Shown piece after piece: positions 1 to 6,306 of a stretch of 11,875 bases of DNA (positions are counted from its first letter, which is position 1; every line of letters begins with the position of its first letter). Below the pieces are notes generated by a model. The model had not been told where the DNA came from and did no database searches. It worked only from the letters and a program-made list of their open reading frames with translations. The position numbers were made by a program, and so were the translations under genes. The stretch is taken from positions 1 to 11,875 of the forward strand of contig CAYGWP010000482.1 of the NCBI GenBank assembly GCA_964353455.1, read 5' to 3'. This DNA comes from CAYGWP01 sp964353455. GTDB lineage: Bacteria; Planctomycetota; Phycisphaerae; FEN-1346.

Positions 1-285
1 GCCGAAGGTATCTTTTGTCCATATATTGCCGCAACCCTTCTGCCAGGTCATGATGCCGCCCTCGACTTTCCACTTGTCGGCGGCGGGCTTCTGCCAGGCA
101 TCGAGGCTGGTGCCGCCAAAGAGCGTGATCCATCCCTCGGCGTTGGGCTTGAGGCCCGAGCCGGCGGGTTTCTCGGTGGCGGCAGGCGGCGCGGCGGCGG
201 GCGCCGGCGCGGCGGCACAGAGCCACGCGCTCGGCGCAATGACCAGCATGGCAGCGGCAATCATCACGAGTCCGGTACGCAACAT
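1..285 (-). CDS. Exported DUF1080 (3-keto-disaccharide hydrolase family) protein, N-terminal part
   Basis: This gene is cut by the left edge; only the first 95 codons are present. It starts at ATG 285-283, with a strong Shine-Dalgarno (AAAGGAG) 7 nt upstream. Residues 1-25 form a signal peptide ending near LCAAA, followed by an Ala/Pro linker to about residue 40. The stretch at 51-64 (GWITLFGGTSLDAW) is the typical opening of a DUF1080 domain, which has a concanavalin-like fold. Characterised family members act on 3-keto-glycosides, cleaving the glycosidic bond after the sugar has been oxidised at C3. The protein probably acts in the periplasm. It follows the ThuA-domain gene by 31 bp on the same strand, so the two are likely co-transcribed. 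Unlike the two paralogues at 5129-7335, it lacks the extra module between signal peptide and DUF1080 domain. Catalytic residues lie outside the window. Confidence 0.85.
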   Translation of the reverse strand, partial: MLRTGLVMIAAAMLVIAPSAWLCAAAPAPAAAPPAATEKPAGSGLKPNAEGWITLFGGTSLDAWQKPAADKWKVEGGIMTWQKGCGNIWTKDTFG

Positions 286-316
286 AGTCTGTCTCCTTTA
301 GGGCAACCGAATCCGG

Positions 317-1345
317 TTACTTGGCCGCGGCGGGCTTCTTCTCCTCGCCCTTCTTCTCCTCGGCCTTCTTCTTCTCGGGCTGCGGGGCGAGGGTCGGGCC
401 GCGCGCGGGCTGCGGCGCGGGCGACAGTTTCGCCGTCGGCGTGTCATCGGCCTTCAGGTCGCCCAGGGCGTACTGGATGCCCGCGAGGTAGTGCTTCAGG
501 ATCGCCGGGTTGAACCAGATGGCGTCGTCGTGTCCGAACGCGCAGAAGAAGACGCGGCCTTCGCCGTAGCGGCGGGTCCACGAGAGGGCGTAGTCGTTGT
601 CGGCGCGGTTCCCGCCCTTCAGGCCCGCGTTCTCCCAGTCAATGGACATGAGGATGTGGAGTTTCTCGCGGGAGTAGGGGTCCTTGAACGTGTAGATTTC
701 ATCGCTGATCTCGAAGCCCTTGCCGTCGAACATGGCGTTCAGGGGGTTTGCGGGGTCATCCAACTTCACCGAGATCTTGCGGAACGGGTGCCCGGCGAAG
801 ACGCCGCCCATCGCTTCGAAGAAGTCCGGGAACTTCCACCCGCCAACGTCGGTTGCCGCATGGATGCCCACGAGGCCGTGGCCGGCCTTCACGTAGTCGA
901 TGAGGCCCTTGCGGAGGTTCTCATCGTCCGTGAGGTTCCCCGTGCACTGGTCGGAGACGACGGCGTCGAATGGTGCGAGTTTGTCGGCGGCGAACATGTT
1001 GACATCGTCGGTGACGGTGGTCTGCCAGGCGCCGGTCTTCTCGCCCATCAACTCAAGCGTCTTGGCGGCCAGCGGAATCGAGCCGTGGCGGAAGCCCTTC
1101 GTCATGGTGAAGATGATGATCTTGCGGGCCTTTGCGGGCGGGGCGATGGGCTTGTCGGGCAGGGCCGCCTCCACTTTCTTCAGGACGTCCTCGCTGAGGG
1201 GCTTGTCGCCCTTCGGCTTCTCTTGGGCCTTCGGTGCGGCTGCCTTCTCACCGGCGGCCTTCGGGGCATCCGCCGCCTGGGTCCACGAAGCCGCCAGCAC
1301 GACTGCCAGTGCCACCAGAACTGCCGCTAAAAGTGATGTGCGCAT
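317..1345 (-). CDS. Exported ThuA-domain (trehalose utilisation family) protein
   Basis: A 342-residue protein starting at ATG 1345, with Shine-Dalgarno AAAGGAGAGG 6 nt upstream. Residues 1-25 are a signal peptide (hydrophobic 5-20), followed by an Ala/Lys linker to about residue 48. The ThuA-like domain, with a class I glutamine amidotransferase-like fold, spans roughly 73-295. It shows the family landmarks GFRHGSI (84-90), GIHAATD (160-166), GGVFAGHP (180-187), DEIYTF (215-220) and GEGRVFFCAFGHDD (261-274). The C-terminus (from about 305) is a Pro-rich then Lys/Glu/Ala-rich tail without domain character. ThuA was named from the rhizobial trehalose/sucrose pathway that passes through 3-keto sugars; the reaction of exported planctomycete homologues is not established. 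The DUF1080 gene directly downstream supports a shared role in keto-sugar processing. Family assignment is firm; substrate is unknown. Confidence 0.9.
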   Translation of the reverse strand: MRTSLLAAVLVALAVVLAASWTQAADAPKAAGEKAAAPKAQEKPKGDKPLSEDVLKKVEAALPDKPIAPPAKARKIIIFTMTKGFRHGSIPLAAKTLELMGEKTGAWQTTVTDDVNMFAADKLAPFDAVVSDQCTGNLTDDENLRKGLIDYVKAGHGLVGIHAATDVGGWKFPDFFEAMGGVFAGHPFRKISVKLDDPANPLNAMFDGKGFEISDEIYTFKDPYSREKLHILMSIDWENAGLKGGNRADNDYALSWTRRYGEGRVFFCAFGHDDAIWFNPAILKHYLAGIQYALGDLKADDTPTAKLSPAPQPARGPTLAPQPEKKKAEEKKGEEKKPAAAK

Positions 1346-1386
1346 CTTTGCCTCTCCTTTTTCTGTTGTGCAGCGACCGATCCTCT

Positions 1387-1415
1387 ATTGTGCCGGGCGG
1401 CTTGCCCGTCCGCAA
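1387..1415 (-). promoter_or_regulatory. Candidate sigma70-type promoter for the ThuA-DUF1080 pair
   Basis: Reading the minus strand there is TTGCGG (1415-1410), a 17-nt spacer and CACAAT (1392-1387), which matches four of six -10 consensus bases. It would place transcription start near 1380, giving a leader of about 35 nt before the strong RBS and ATG at 1345. The spacing and position fit, but planctomycete promoters are poorly defined, so this is a prediction by eye. Confidence 0.35.
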
Positions 1416-1589
1416 GTGGCGAGCCTAGAATTGGACGGCTGTCCCCGGCCGTTTATGCGCAATTAGATACTCTAACACGTGGCGAGGGCGTCAGATTCGG
1501 TGTTTCCGAGGGGTTCGCGTGAATGGGCGGCGGCACCCGGACGTCCAACCTCACGAAGGTCCGAAATAATTCCGGCAGTGCCTTCGGGC

Positions 1590-1618
1590 TTGACGGGAGC
1601 GGGTTCGGACGATACCTT
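1590..1618 (+). promoter_or_regulatory. Weak candidate promoter for the discoidin-GT-ApbE operon
   Basis: TTGACG (1590-1595) matches five of six -35 consensus bases, and 17 nt later TACCTT (1613-1618) is a poor -10. It lies about 100 bp upstream of the likely ATG at 1722, the only gene start on this strand nearby. The -35 is good and the -10 is not, so this is low confidence. Confidence 0.22.
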
Positions 1619-1721
1619 CTAGCGACACAAAATCTCCCGGCAACGGTTTATCCTTGCGGAAGATGGGTGTGCCATCGAGGGGGAAAGGCACAAGGGACTA
1701 TTGGGAGCAGGGAAGAAGACC

Positions 1722-2510
1722 ATGAAGACCCGAAGTGACGTGCTGTTTTATATCGGCGTGGTGGCAGGACTGGTGCTGATGGCGGCGCCGGCCCTGTTGG
1801 CGGGCGATGCGCCGGCCGCTGCGCCCGCCCCCGCGGCCAAGGACAAGCCCGCCGAGGCCGCCAAGGACCAGCCGACGACGACGCCGAGCGGCGAGAAACT
1901 CGCCCCGCTCCCCATCAAGTTGCCCAAGGCGATGTTCGAGGGCACCCCCAAGAACATCAAGGCCGCACCGACGCTCGAAAAGTATTCCGAGAAGCCCCGC
2001 CCGCCATTCATGGCCCCCGAAGGCTGCGTCAACCTGGCCGCAGGGAAGCCGGTCACCGCCAGCGATCAGGAGCCGATCATCGGCGAGATCAAGTTGATCA
2101 CCGATGGCGACAAGGAAGGCACCGACGGCAGTTTCGTCGAACTCGGCCCCGGACGCCAGTGGGTCCAGATCGACCTGAAACAACCCGGCGATATCTACGC
2201 CATCCTCGTCTGGCACTATCACGGCGAAGGCCGCGTGTACCATGACGTGGTCATCCAGGTGGCCGACGACCCGGACTTCATCGAGAACGTCCGGACGGTC
2301 TATAACAACGACTTCGACAACTCCGCCGGCCTCGGCATCGGCAAGGACATGGAGTACATCCAGGATTATCGCGGCCGCCTCATCAAGGTGATGAGCGACG
2401 ACTATAAGCCCGTGCGCGGCCGGTACGTCCGCCTGTACAGCAAGGGCAACACCTCGAACGACCAGAACCATTACATCGAGGTGGAGGTCTTCGGCAAACC
2501 GGCAAAATGA
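1722..2510 (+). CDS. Exported discoidin (F5/8 type C)-like galactose-binding-fold protein
   Basis: A 262-residue protein. I chose ATG 1722 over the in-frame TTG at 1701: it begins directly with a signal peptide (Lys/Arg start, hydrophobic 8-27) and has a GGGAAG purine run at a usable distance. Residues 28-60 are an Ala/Pro/Lys linker. From about 100 to 258 there is a beta-rich domain with discoidin-like features: NLAAGKPVTASD (104-115), ITDGDKEG (126-133), WVQIDLKQPGDIYAILVWHY (147-166) and RYVRLYSKGN (234-243), ending in a strand (YIEVEVFGKP). Such domains usually bind carbohydrate or act as adhesion modules; no enzyme domain is attached. The stop overlaps the start of the glycosyltransferase gene (ATGA, 2507-2510), indicating translational coupling. 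Ligand unknown; it may bind the glycan made or used by its neighbours. Confidence 0.8.
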   Translation: MKTRSDVLFYIGVVAGLVLMAAPALLAGDAPAAAPAPAAKDKPAEAAKDQPTTTPSGEKLAPLPIKLPKAMFEGTPKNIKAAPTLEKYSEKPRPPFMAPEGCVNLAAGKPVTASDQEPIIGEIKLITDGDKEGTDGSFVELGPGRQWVQIDLKQPGDIYAILVWHYHGEGRVYHDVVIQVADDPDFIENVRTVYNNDFDNSAGLGIGKDMEYIQDYRGRLIKVMSDDYKPVRGRYVRLYSKGNTSNDQNHYIEVEVFGKPAK

Positions 2511-4096
2511 ACCGCAGCGCGATAGCGTTCGGTCTGTGCATTGCAGCCGTGGCAGTCGGGGCCCTCGCGTTCCGCCTGCCACGGCTTACAATGCGGCCGA
2601 TGCATCCGGATGAGGCCAACCAGGCCGTCCGCACCGGCATCCTTTACGACACCGGCGTATATAGATACGACCCCTCGCAGCACCACGGGCCCAGCCTGTA
2701 CTACCTGTCGCTCGCGCCGCTGGCCGCGAGCGGGGCGAGGGATTTCGCCGCATCCGACGAGTTCGACTACCGGATCGTTCCGGCCGTCTTCGGCGCGGGC
2801 CTCGTGCTGCTCCTCTTGCTGATTGCCGACGGCATCGGCCGCACGGCGGCGGTTGCGGCGGGAATCCTCACGGCCGTCTCGTCCGCCATGGTTTTCTACA
2901 GCCGGTACTACATCCAGGAGATGACGCTCGTCTTCTTCACGTTCGCCGCGATCGTCTTGGCATGGAGATATGTCGAGACTCGCTCCATCGTCTGGGCCGT
3001 GGCGGCGGGCGCCGCCGTCGGGCTGATGCATGCCACGAAGGAGACGTGGGTCCTTGCGGCAGGCGCGGCTGCGGCGGCGATCGTGCTTGCGGCCGCCTGG
3101 ACGCGCCTCCGCGACGGAAAGGCGATTGAGATTCGGCCGCTCCTCGGCGCTCGTGCGATCATCGCCGGCGCGGCGGCGGCCGTGCTTGTGGCGGCGGCGC
3201 TCTACTCATCGTTCGGGGCGAATCTCCAGGGGCCGCTCGACTCCGTCCTCGCCTTCGGAAACTACGTTACTCGCGCGGGTGCGGGCGAGGGCGAGTTGCA
3301 CTCACACCCGTGGCACTCCTACCTCCTTACGCTCATCTATGACCGGCGCGGACCCGGCATCGTGTGGACAGAGGGGCTGATCGTCGGCCTCGCCGCGGTC
3401 GGCATCGTCGCGGCCCTTGCGCGGAAGGGCGGGGCGGACGGCCGCGCCACGCTCCTCAGGTTCCTCGCCTTCTACACCGTCATCCTGACGGCAGTGTATG
3501 CGGCCATTCCATACAAGACTCCGTGGTGCATGCTGAGTTTCCTCCACGGGATGATCCTGATGGCTGGGGTCGGGGCGGCGGCCGTCATCGGCTGGATGCC
3601 GCGATTCTGGGGGAAGGCCGCCGCGTGCATTGTGCTGGGCCTTCTTGCGGCGCACCTGGGATGGCAGGCGTATCGGCTGAACTACCGATTCTACGCCGAC
3701 GAGCGGAACCCATACAATTATGCGTATGCATCGTCCGACGTGCAGAACCTCGCACGCCTGATGGAGCGGCTGGCCGAGTCATCGCCCGACGGCCGCAACT
3801 TGCTCATCAAGGTCATCTCGCCCGAAAACTACTGGCCGCTGCCGTGGTATCTCAGGCGATTCAACCCCGACCGCGTGGGCTACTATGAGGAAGCGCCGGC
3901 CGACCCCGACGCCACGGTGGTCATCATGTCGCCGACGGTCCAGGCGGAGGTCGAGGCACGCCTCAAGGGCAGATACAACAAGCAGGCGGCGTTCGGCCTG
4001 AGGCCGGGCGTCCTCCTGCTCGTGTACGTCGATGATGCGCTCTGGGAGAAGTTCGTGGCGCGGCAGGCGGCCGCATCGGGGCTTCGCCATGAGTGA
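2507..4096 (+). CDS. GT-C fold membrane glycosyltransferase, Agl23/TIGR03663-like (GT39-related)
   Basis: A 529-residue integral membrane protein with about ten hydrophobic segments up to residue 388, then a soluble C-terminal part (about 389-529). It resembles the PMT/ArnT-type family described as 'flippase activity-associated Agl23' (TIGR03663). Visible landmarks: HPDEA (33-37) in the first outer loop, where GT-C enzymes place their catalytic acidic residue; QHHGPSLYYL (58-67); YSRYYIQEM (131-139); KETW (178-181); YKTPWC (336-341); and ENYWPLPWYLR (440-450). Enzymes of this fold move a sugar from a polyprenyl-phosphate donor to an acceptor on the outer side of the membrane. Acceptor and sugar cannot be deduced. 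It starts at the ATGA overlap with the preceding gene and overlaps the ApbE gene by 8 bp, so the three are very probably one transcript. The family call is good; the precise role is open. Confidence 0.85.
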   Translation: MNRSAIAFGLCIAAVAVGALAFRLPRLTMRPMHPDEANQAVRTGILYDTGVYRYDPSQHHGPSLYYLSLAPLAASGARDFAASDEFDYRIVPAVFGAGLVLLLLLIADGIGRTAAVAAGILTAVSSAMVFYSRYYIQEMTLVFFTFAAIVLAWRYVETRSIVWAVAAGAAVGLMHATKETWVLAAGAAAAAIVLAAAWTRLRDGKAIEIRPLLGARAIIAGAAAAVLVAAALYSSFGANLQGPLDSVLAFGNYVTRAGAGEGELHSHPWHSYLLTLIYDRRGPGIVWTEGLIVGLAAVGIVAALARKGGADGRATLLRFLAFYTVILTAVYAAIPYKTPWCMLSFLHGMILMAGVGAAAVIGWMPRFWGKAAACIVLGLLAAHLGWQAYRLNYRFYADERNPYNYAYASSDVQNLARLMERLAESSPDGRNLLIKVISPENYWPLPWYLRRFNPDRVGYYEEAPADPDATVVIMSPTVQAEVEARLKGRYNKQAAFGLRPGVLLLVYVDDALWEKFVARQAAASGLRHE

Positions 4097-5063
4097 AAGC
4101 CAGTCAATGTCGCTTGCGGGCGAGGGGAAATCAGCCGGGCCGATCCATCGCTTCGGCCATGCCGGGATGGGCTCCGTTTTCGAGGTCCTCATCGCCGGGC
4201 AGGAGGCCGGGTACGCCCGCCATGCCGCCGACGCCGCCTTCGAGGAACTCGACCGTCTGCACCGCGAACTCAGCCGCTTCGAGCCGTCGAGCGAGGTCTC
4301 GCAGATCAACAACCTCCGCGCCGGGCAGTACGCCCGCGTCGGCATCGCCGTGATCGAATGTCTGAAGACGGCCGCGCGCGTCGGCGCCGAGACCGGCGGC
4401 GCGTTCGACGTGACGATCGGCTCGCTCCTGCCGTGCTGGCGCACGGACGACCGCAAGCCGCGGACGCCCTCCAACGATGAACTTGCCGCCGCCAAGGCGC
4501 GGACCGGCATGCACCTTCTGGACATCCGCGAGAGCGAGCACATGGTGGGCGTCAGGGCCGACGGCGTCCGCGTCGATCTCGGCGGCATCGGCAAGGGGTA
4601 TGCCGTCGAGCAGATGGCGGGGGTCCTCAAGGAGTGGAGCATCGGCACGGCCCTCCTCCACGGCGGGATGAGCAGCATCCAGGCCATGGGGGCGCCGCCG
4701 GGAAGGAATGCCTGGAAGGTCTCGCTGGGCGATCCCGAGAGCGATGATGCGGTGATCGGCGCAGTGCGGCTGCGGGACCGGTCGCTGAGCGCATCATCGT
4801 GTCCCGGCGGGGTCCCCCGGATCATCGACCCGCGGACCGGGCGCCCGGCGGGCATCGCCAGCGGCGCGGCCGCGTGCACGCTCGGATCGTGGGCGGCCGC
4901 CGCCTCGGCGACGCTCACGGACTGCCTCTCGACGGCGTTCCTGGTCCTTTCGCCGGCCGAGGTCGAGGCCTACTGCCGCGCCCACCCTGACGTATCGGTC
5001 ATACTGATCGTGAAAGATTCCGGTGGGCGCAAGACCCTCCGCTATGGAGAATGGACTGAGTGA
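4089..5063 (+). CDS. apbE: ApbE-family FAD:protein FMN transferase
   Basis: A 324-residue protein. ATG 4089 is preferred to in-frame codons upstream because these lie inside the glycosyltransferase gene and would add an Arg-rich, non-family N-terminus; the resulting 8-bp overlap (ATGAGTGA) suggests coupling. ApbE motifs occur in the correct order: MGSVFEV (27-33), SRFEPSSEVSQIN (62-74), FDVTIGSLL (106-114), VDLGGIGKGYAVE (162-174), HGGMSSIQ (191-198), IIDPRTGRP (245-253) and TDCLSTAFL (277-285), the last two providing expected Mg/FAD-binding acids. The enzyme attaches FMN to a Ser/Thr of target redox proteins using FAD. Two points are unusual: no signal peptide or lipobox, although many ApbE proteins act outside the cytoplasm, and the usual TSG(x)Y-type stretch before IIDP is replaced by SASSCPGG (234-241). 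No FMN-accepting protein was recognised in the window. Confidence 0.85.
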   Translation: MSESQSMSLAGEGKSAGPIHRFGHAGMGSVFEVLIAGQEAGYARHAADAAFEELDRLHRELSRFEPSSEVSQINNLRAGQYARVGIAVIECLKTAARVGAETGGAFDVTIGSLLPCWRTDDRKPRTPSNDELAAAKARTGMHLLDIRESEHMVGVRADGVRVDLGGIGKGYAVEQMAGVLKEWSIGTALLHGGMSSIQAMGAPPGRNAWKVSLGDPESDDAVIGAVRLRDRSLSASSCPGGVPRIIDPRTGRPAGIASGAAACTLGSWAAAASATLTDCLSTAFLVLSPAEVEAYCRAHPDVSVILIVKDSGGRKTLRYGEWTE

Positions 5064-5128
5064 TTTTCGTCACAGTCAGCCGCTGCTCTTGCGCGGCGCG
5101 TTCCTTTAACCCACGAGAGGAGGCACCT

Positions 5129-6160
5129 ATGTATCGCAAGTCGCTAATGCTGATCGTGTCGGGCCTCATCGCCCTCGGCCTAGCCTCATGGCTTTGCGCC
5201 GCCGAAGGCGCCGCCCCGTCGAAGGCCCCCGCCGCCAAGGCCTCCGCCCCCAGGCCGGCCGAGGAACCGGATGACGGCATCCAGGGCCTCTACGCCGGCA
5301 CGCTCGGCGGCGCGAAGGCCGAGGCCAAGGTCGTCGGACTCAAGGACAAGACCTACAAGGTCATCCTGACCGCAGGGGAGGGCGCCGGCGCGGTCAAGGT
5401 CGAACTCAATGGCAAACTGGAGGGCGGCAAGGTCGTACTCGCGGGCGCCGCAGGCGAGACGGCGACAATCGCCGACAAGAAACTCACCGGCGAGGCGAAG
5501 GCAGGCAAGTTTGAACTTGCGTACACCGTCCCGAAGTCGCCGACCGATGGCGCGAAGCCGCCGGCGGGCGCGGTCATCCTCCTTGCGTTCGAGCCCGGCA
5601 AGGCCCCATCCCTCGACGCCTGGACCGACATGAAGGGCGGCCCGGCGCTGTGGATTCCCCAGGACGATGGCAGCATCCTCGTCAAGGGCGGCAACATCAA
5701 GACGAAGAAGGACTTCACCAACGTGCGGCTGCACGTGGAGTTCCGGTGCCCGTACATGCCCGCGGGAACGGGGCAGGGGCGCGGGAACAGCGGCGTGTAC
5801 CTCCAGAGCCGGTACGAGGTGCAGGTGCTGGATTCGTTCGGCCTGGCGCCGAAGGACAACGAGTGCGGGGGGATTTACAGCGTTTCGTCGCCGAAGGTGA
5901 TTGCGAGTTTCCCGCCCTGCGTGTGGCAGACGTACGACATCACGTTCCGCGCGCCGAAGGTGGCGGACGGCAAGATCGTGGAGCCGGCCGTCGCCTCGGT
6001 GGTGCATAACGGCGTGGCGATCCACGAGAACGTGAAGATAGACCACGTGACGACAGCCGGCGTCGCTGGCCCGATAGTCTCGCCCGCGCCGCTGATGCTC
6101 CAGGACCACGGGAACCCGGTGCGATACCGGAATATCTGGCTCGAAGAATTGAAAGAGTAA
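5129..6160 (+). CDS. Exported DUF1080 (3-keto-disaccharide hydrolase family) protein, tandem copy 1
   Basis: A 343-residue protein. ATG 5129 is chosen because of the strong Shine-Dalgarno AGAGGAGG just upstream and the signal peptide that begins there (MYRKSLMLIV..., cleavage near LCAAE, residue 25); the in-frame extension back to 5060 has neither. After an Ala/Pro/Lys linker comes a beta-rich module (48-145), then the DUF1080 domain (about 146-343). The domain shows RGNSGVYL (218-225), YEVQVLDSFG (229-238), VWQTYDITF (265-273) and QDHGNPVRYRNIW (325-337). Family members with known activity break 3-keto-glycosides; the protein should be periplasmic. It lies 65 bp after ApbE and may be read through from that operon or have its own promoter. 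The gene at 6307 is a paralogue. The family call is firm; the substrate is not known, and the N-terminal module has no name I recognise. Confidence 0.9.
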   Translation: MYRKSLMLIVSGLIALGLASWLCAAEGAAPSKAPAAKASAPRPAEEPDDGIQGLYAGTLGGAKAEAKVVGLKDKTYKVILTAGEGAGAVKVELNGKLEGGKVVLAGAAGETATIADKKLTGEAKAGKFELAYTVPKSPTDGAKPPAGAVILLAFEPGKAPSLDAWTDMKGGPALWIPQDDGSILVKGGNIKTKKDFTNVRLHVEFRCPYMPAGTGQGRGNSGVYLQSRYEVQVLDSFGLAPKDNECGGIYSVSSPKVIASFPPCVWQTYDITFRAPKVADGKIVEPAVASVVHNGVAIHENVKIDHVTTAGVAGPIVSPAPLMLQDHGNPVRYRNIWLEELKE

Positions 6161-6191
6161 GTAGAACCGCAAAAAGAATCATCACACCTTT

Positions 6192-6268
6192 GCGCGGCGG
6201 GTCTCCGCACCCGCCGCGTCAAGGTGCGTAGTGGCATATGGCGCGGTGGGTACGGAGACCCACCGCGC
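6192..6268. repeat. Pair of inverted REP-like palindromes
   Basis: Two GC-rich perfect hairpins lie between the tandem DUF1080 genes. The first has arms CGCGGCGGGT (6193-6202) and ACCCGCCGCG (6209-6218) with a 6-nt loop. The second has arms GCGCGGTGGGT (6241-6251) and ACCCACCGCGC (6258-6268) with a 6-nt loop. The second is nearly the exact reverse complement of the first, loop included; the differences in the stem are a C:G pair replaced by T:A in both arms, so pairing is kept. This head-to-head arrangement is that of REP/BIME elements. The hairpins may attenuate transcription between the genes, but no T-run follows, so a plain rho-independent terminator is less likely. Confidence 0.75.
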
Positions 6269-6306
6269 AATGGCTTCAATGAACGGAATTGTTTCAGGAG
6301 GCAACT

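Larger units (their letters stand above)
1346..1721. other. Divergent intergenic region
   Basis: About 375 bp between the divergent ThuA and discoidin-like genes, with no convincing coding sequence. It is locally more AT-rich than the genes around it (for example near 1455-1480 and 1562-1575), which fits a promoter region. Besides the candidate promoters listed separately, there is a weak inverted repeat, CGAAGG (1554-1559) with CCTTCG (1581-1586), enclosing a second short one (CCG, an AT-rich centre, CGG at about 1562-1576). It could be a hairpin or operator, but it is short and may be chance. Confidence 0.5.

Noticed and set aside
491..1330. Long open frame (279 codons) on the plus strand
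   Set aside because: It lies wholly antisense to the well-supported ThuA gene; its translation is Val/Gly/Arg-rich without motifs, as expected of an opposite frame in GC-rich coding DNA.
1523..1738. Small plus-strand frame of 71 codons in the divergent intergenic region
   Set aside because: No Shine-Dalgarno that stands out, no recognisable motif, and it runs into the start of the discoidin-like gene in another frame.
1698..2582. 294-codon minus-strand frame opposite the discoidin-like gene
   Set aside because: Antisense to a gene with signal peptide and domain features; composition is repetitive Val/Asp/Gly/Arg.
3779..4918. 379-codon minus-strand frame opposite the glycosyltransferase and ApbE genes
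   Set aside because: It spans two genes with clear family motifs and shows a Ser/Arg/Pro-rich translation with no domain.
5064..5128. Promoter or terminator between ApbE and DUF1080 copy 1
   Set aside because: Only 65 bp, with no clear stem-loop and no convincing -35/-10 pair; only the RBS can be supported.
5186..6172. 328-codon minus-strand frame opposite DUF1080 copy 1
   Set aside because: His/Arg/Leu-rich antisense translation; the same kind of frame appears opposite copy 2, which follows from the sense codons being similar.
6192..6268. Simple rho-independent terminators after DUF1080 copy 1
   Set aside because: No T-run follows either hairpin on the plus strand, and the near reverse-complement relation between the two is better explained as a REP-like pair.
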